Notes under the pieces: model-generated | What the model was told of the DNA's origin: nothing | What the model saw: the letters and a program-made list of their open reading frames with translations, nothing else | The model's database searches: none | Made by a program: the position numbers and the translations under genes | Shown here: positions 62,354 to 64,000 of the stretch, piece after piece | Layout of the letters: each line of letters begins with the position of its first letter | Numbering within the stretch: the first letter of the stretch is position 1 | NCBI RefSeq assembly: GCF_007954265.1 | Contig: NZ_VOLS01000007.1 | Location: forward strand, 1-64,000 | Direction: 5' to 3' | Source: Colwellia sp. C1TZA3 | Lineage (GTDB): Bacteria > Pseudomonadota > Gammaproteobacteria > Enterobacterales > Alteromonadaceae | DNA: 64,000 nucleotides

Positions 62354-62905
62354 ATGAAAAACATCGAAATAGATGAAGAACTTTATCAACACATTGCCTC
62401 AAATACCCAATACATTGGCGAAAGTGCATCGTCGATATTACGGCGTTTAATTAACTTACCAAGCCAAAACAATGCTGAGGTTGTTACGGCAGCTAAAGTA
62501 GAACTTGTTGAAAAAATTGTAGAAGCAGTTGTTGAAGAGCCAGTAGTAGAGGTAACGGTTGATGTTAATGGTTCAGTATTTCATTACATCAATAGAGAAG
62601 AGTTGGCTATGCAGCGTGGCGCTGTTGGTCGATTCTTATTGGTATTAGCGGCATTACATCGGGTGCATGGCCAGCGTTTTTCAGTCGCTTGTCAGATCAG
62701 AGGTCGTGACCGTCTATATTTTGCGGACAGTGAAGCTGAATTAGTGGCCAGTGGCAGTAGTACCAAGCCTCGTCAGATCCCAGAAAGCCCATTTTGGGTG
62801 ATTACCAATTCAAACACGACCCGTAAAAAAATGATGTTAACTGAAGTCAGTCGAGCATTAGGCTATAACGAGCAAGATGTAGAAGACATTCGCGATTTAC
62901 TTTAG
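62354..62905 (+). CDS. seqA: Replication-initiation negative regulator SeqA
   Basis: SeqA binds hemimethylated GATC sites, sequestering oriC after initiation. The 183-residue protein begins [16 protein letters not shown] (multimerisation domain) with [14 protein letters not shown] linker follows (about 37-70), then the DNA-binding domain with [20 protein letters not shown] and [17 protein letters not shown] (residues contacting methyl-GATC). Length equals E. coli SeqA (181). ATG 62354 follows AGGGT. SeqA presence implies Dam methylation of GATC in this organism. Confidence 0.95.
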   Translation: MKNIEIDEELYQHIASNTQYIGESASSILRRLINLPSQNNAEVVTAAKVELVEKIVEAVVEEPVVEVTVDVNGSVFHYINREELAMQRGAVGRFLLVLAALHRVHGQRFSVACQIRGRDRLYFADSEAELVASGSSTKPRQIPESPFWVITNSNTTRKKMMLTEVSRALGYNEQDVEDIRDLL

Positions 62906-62999
62906 TTATCGTGGTTATTTAACTCGCGATTAACTAATGATTAGCTTGTGATTAAGTAACGTACACCGCTTAAATTTTTATCAGGGATAAGGAAATTAA

Positions 63000-64000
63000 A
63001 TGACCATTCATCAACATGCAGGCAAACTAGCAAGACCGATAGATAGAATTAACATTGGTCGTTTAGTTAGCGATTATTTTTTACAAACACCAAATGTTGA
63101 GATTGCTGAGCAAAAAGTTACTTTTGGTACTTCAGGGCATCGTGGTAATGCCAGTAAATTAAGCTTCAATCAGCAGCATATTGAAGCTATTTGTCAGGCG
63201 GTAGCTGAATATCGTTTAGCGCAAGGCTTTAATGGGCCACTTTATTTAGGTAAAGATACCCATGCGTTATCTGAACCGGCCTTTGCTTCTGCTATTTCTG
63301 TATTAATCGCCAATAATGTCCCTGTTGTTATTCAAGACGATGATGGCTTTACGCCAACACCAGTTATTTCACGGTTGATTATTGTCCATAATAAAACCCA
63401 GTCTAGCCAAGCTGATGGTTTGATCATCACGCCTTCGCATAATCCACCAAGCGATGGTGGCATTAAATATAATCCTCCTCATGGTGGTCCAGCCGAAGGT
63501 GAAATAACTCAAGTTATTGAACAACGTGCGAACGACATTATTGCTAATAAATTGCTTGCTGTTAAACGTCTTGATTATAGCCAAGCACTAAAATCTGCAT
63601 TACTGACTCGCGAAGACTTTATCACTTTTTATGTTGAACAATTAAGCCAGGTTGTCGATATGGAGGCGATTGCAAAAGCAGGTGTACATATTGGTGTCGA
63701 CCCTTTAGGCGGTTCAGGTATTCATTATTGGCCGGTAATCGCTAAAAAATATGCTTTGAAATTAGACATAGTCAATCCGGTAGTTGATGCCAGTTTTGCT
63801 TTTATGCCGTTAGATAAAGATGGCAAAATTCGTATGGATTGTTCATCACCTTATGCCATGGCAGGCTTAATTGCCTTGAAAGACAAGTTTGATATTGCCG
63901 TAGGCAACGACCCTGATTTTGATCGCCACGGTATTGTCACCAAAAGCGGTGGTTTGATGAACCCTAATCATTACCTAGCGGTGTCTATCCACTATTTAAT
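63000..64000 (+). CDS. pgm: Phosphoglucomutase, alpha-D-glucose type (partial, right edge)
   Basis: Pgm interconverts glucose-1-phosphate and glucose-6-phosphate. The first 333 residues are present and the gene continues past the window. Motifs are KVTFGTSGHRGNASK near the N-terminus, the active-site phosphoserine loop LIITPSHNPPSDGGIKYNPP, and the metal loop VGNDPDFDRHGIVT. The start MTIHQHAGKLARPIDRI matches E. coli Pgm, and seqA-pgm is the standard order. It lies 94 bases after seqA with AAGGA upstream of the ATG. Confidence 0.96.
   Translation, partial: MTIHQHAGKLARPIDRINIGRLVSDYFLQTPNVEIAEQKVTFGTSGHRGNASKLSFNQQHIEAICQAVAEYRLAQGFNGPLYLGKDTHALSEPAFASAISVLIANNVPVVIQDDDGFTPTPVISRLIIVHNKTQSSQADGLIITPSHNPPSDGGIKYNPPHGGPAEGEITQVIEQRANDIIANKLLAVKRLDYSQALKSALLTREDFITFYVEQLSQVVDMEAIAKAGVHIGVDPLGGSGIHYWPVIAKKYALKLDIVNPVVDASFAFMPLDKDGKIRMDCSSPYAMAGLIALKDKFDIAVGNDPDFDRHGIVTKSGGLMNPNHYLAVSIHYL

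Overview
The window is a chromosomal segment of a marine gammaproteobacterium of the Alteromonadales. Gene content and order suggest a Colwellia- or Thalassotalea-like organism; this is inferred from synteny, AT-rich base use and protein resemblance, with no database search run. Two classic gammaproteobacterial blocks frame it: ftsB-ispD-ispF-truD-surE-pcm-yqaA-nlpD-rpoS, then mutS and recA at the left end, and fldA-ybfE-(DUF2788)-ybfF / seqA-pgm at the right end. The last gene, pgm, runs off the window.

Layout. 1-7.2 kb: cell division, isoprenoid and stress block, with ispF and truD fused into one reading frame. 7.2-8.3 kb: a gene-free zone packed with short mobile repeats. 8.3-12.3 kb: mutS (-) and recA (+), the latter under a perfect LexA box. 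13-31.4 kb: ordinary accessory and housekeeping genes (XdhC, GNAT, RsuA, solute-binding protein, DUF1244, CsiV, Mfd, DUF1456, YeiH, RIO kinase, GhrA-like reductase, serine beta-lactamase-like hydrolase, MscS, SIMPL). 32.5-38.9 kb: an ECF sigma/anti-sigma pair followed by DUF4331, a lipoprotein, a TPR protein and a HupE/UreJ-like membrane protein. 39.2-42.2 kb: fur, a DUF4442 thioesterase-like gene and hflX.

The standout is 43.5-56.7 kb: a tightly packed, translationally coupled operon encoding a 2151-residue cytoplasmic hybrid histidine kinase with ten PAS domains (nine of one near-identical type, eight in a perfect 351-bp tandem register), CheR, CheB, a receiver protein with a C-terminal helical domain resembling the RsbU-N/KaiA fold, KaiB, KaiC, and then a REC-PAS-PAS-GGDEF-EAL protein. 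KaiC keeps the Thr/Ser/Thr autophosphorylation cluster. No canonical kaiA is present, but the receiver-helical protein is a plausible functional counterpart. The island looks richer in G+C than its flanks and has a diguanylate-cyclase remnant beside it, suggesting horizontal acquisition. A clock- or timer-like system that passes to phosphorelay, methylation and cyclic-di-GMP outputs is the main candidate for a poorly described system here.

56.9-60 kb holds a TauE/SafE exporter, a second solute-binding protein and a gene remnant. Intergenic regions throughout carry three related families of short palindromic elements: A is exactly 157 bp, B is 160 bp, C is variable. All share TACCAAT-type inverted ends and look like MITEs. 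Several intergenic spots also carry 7-bp tandem repeats. No tRNA, rRNA or CRISPR array was seen.
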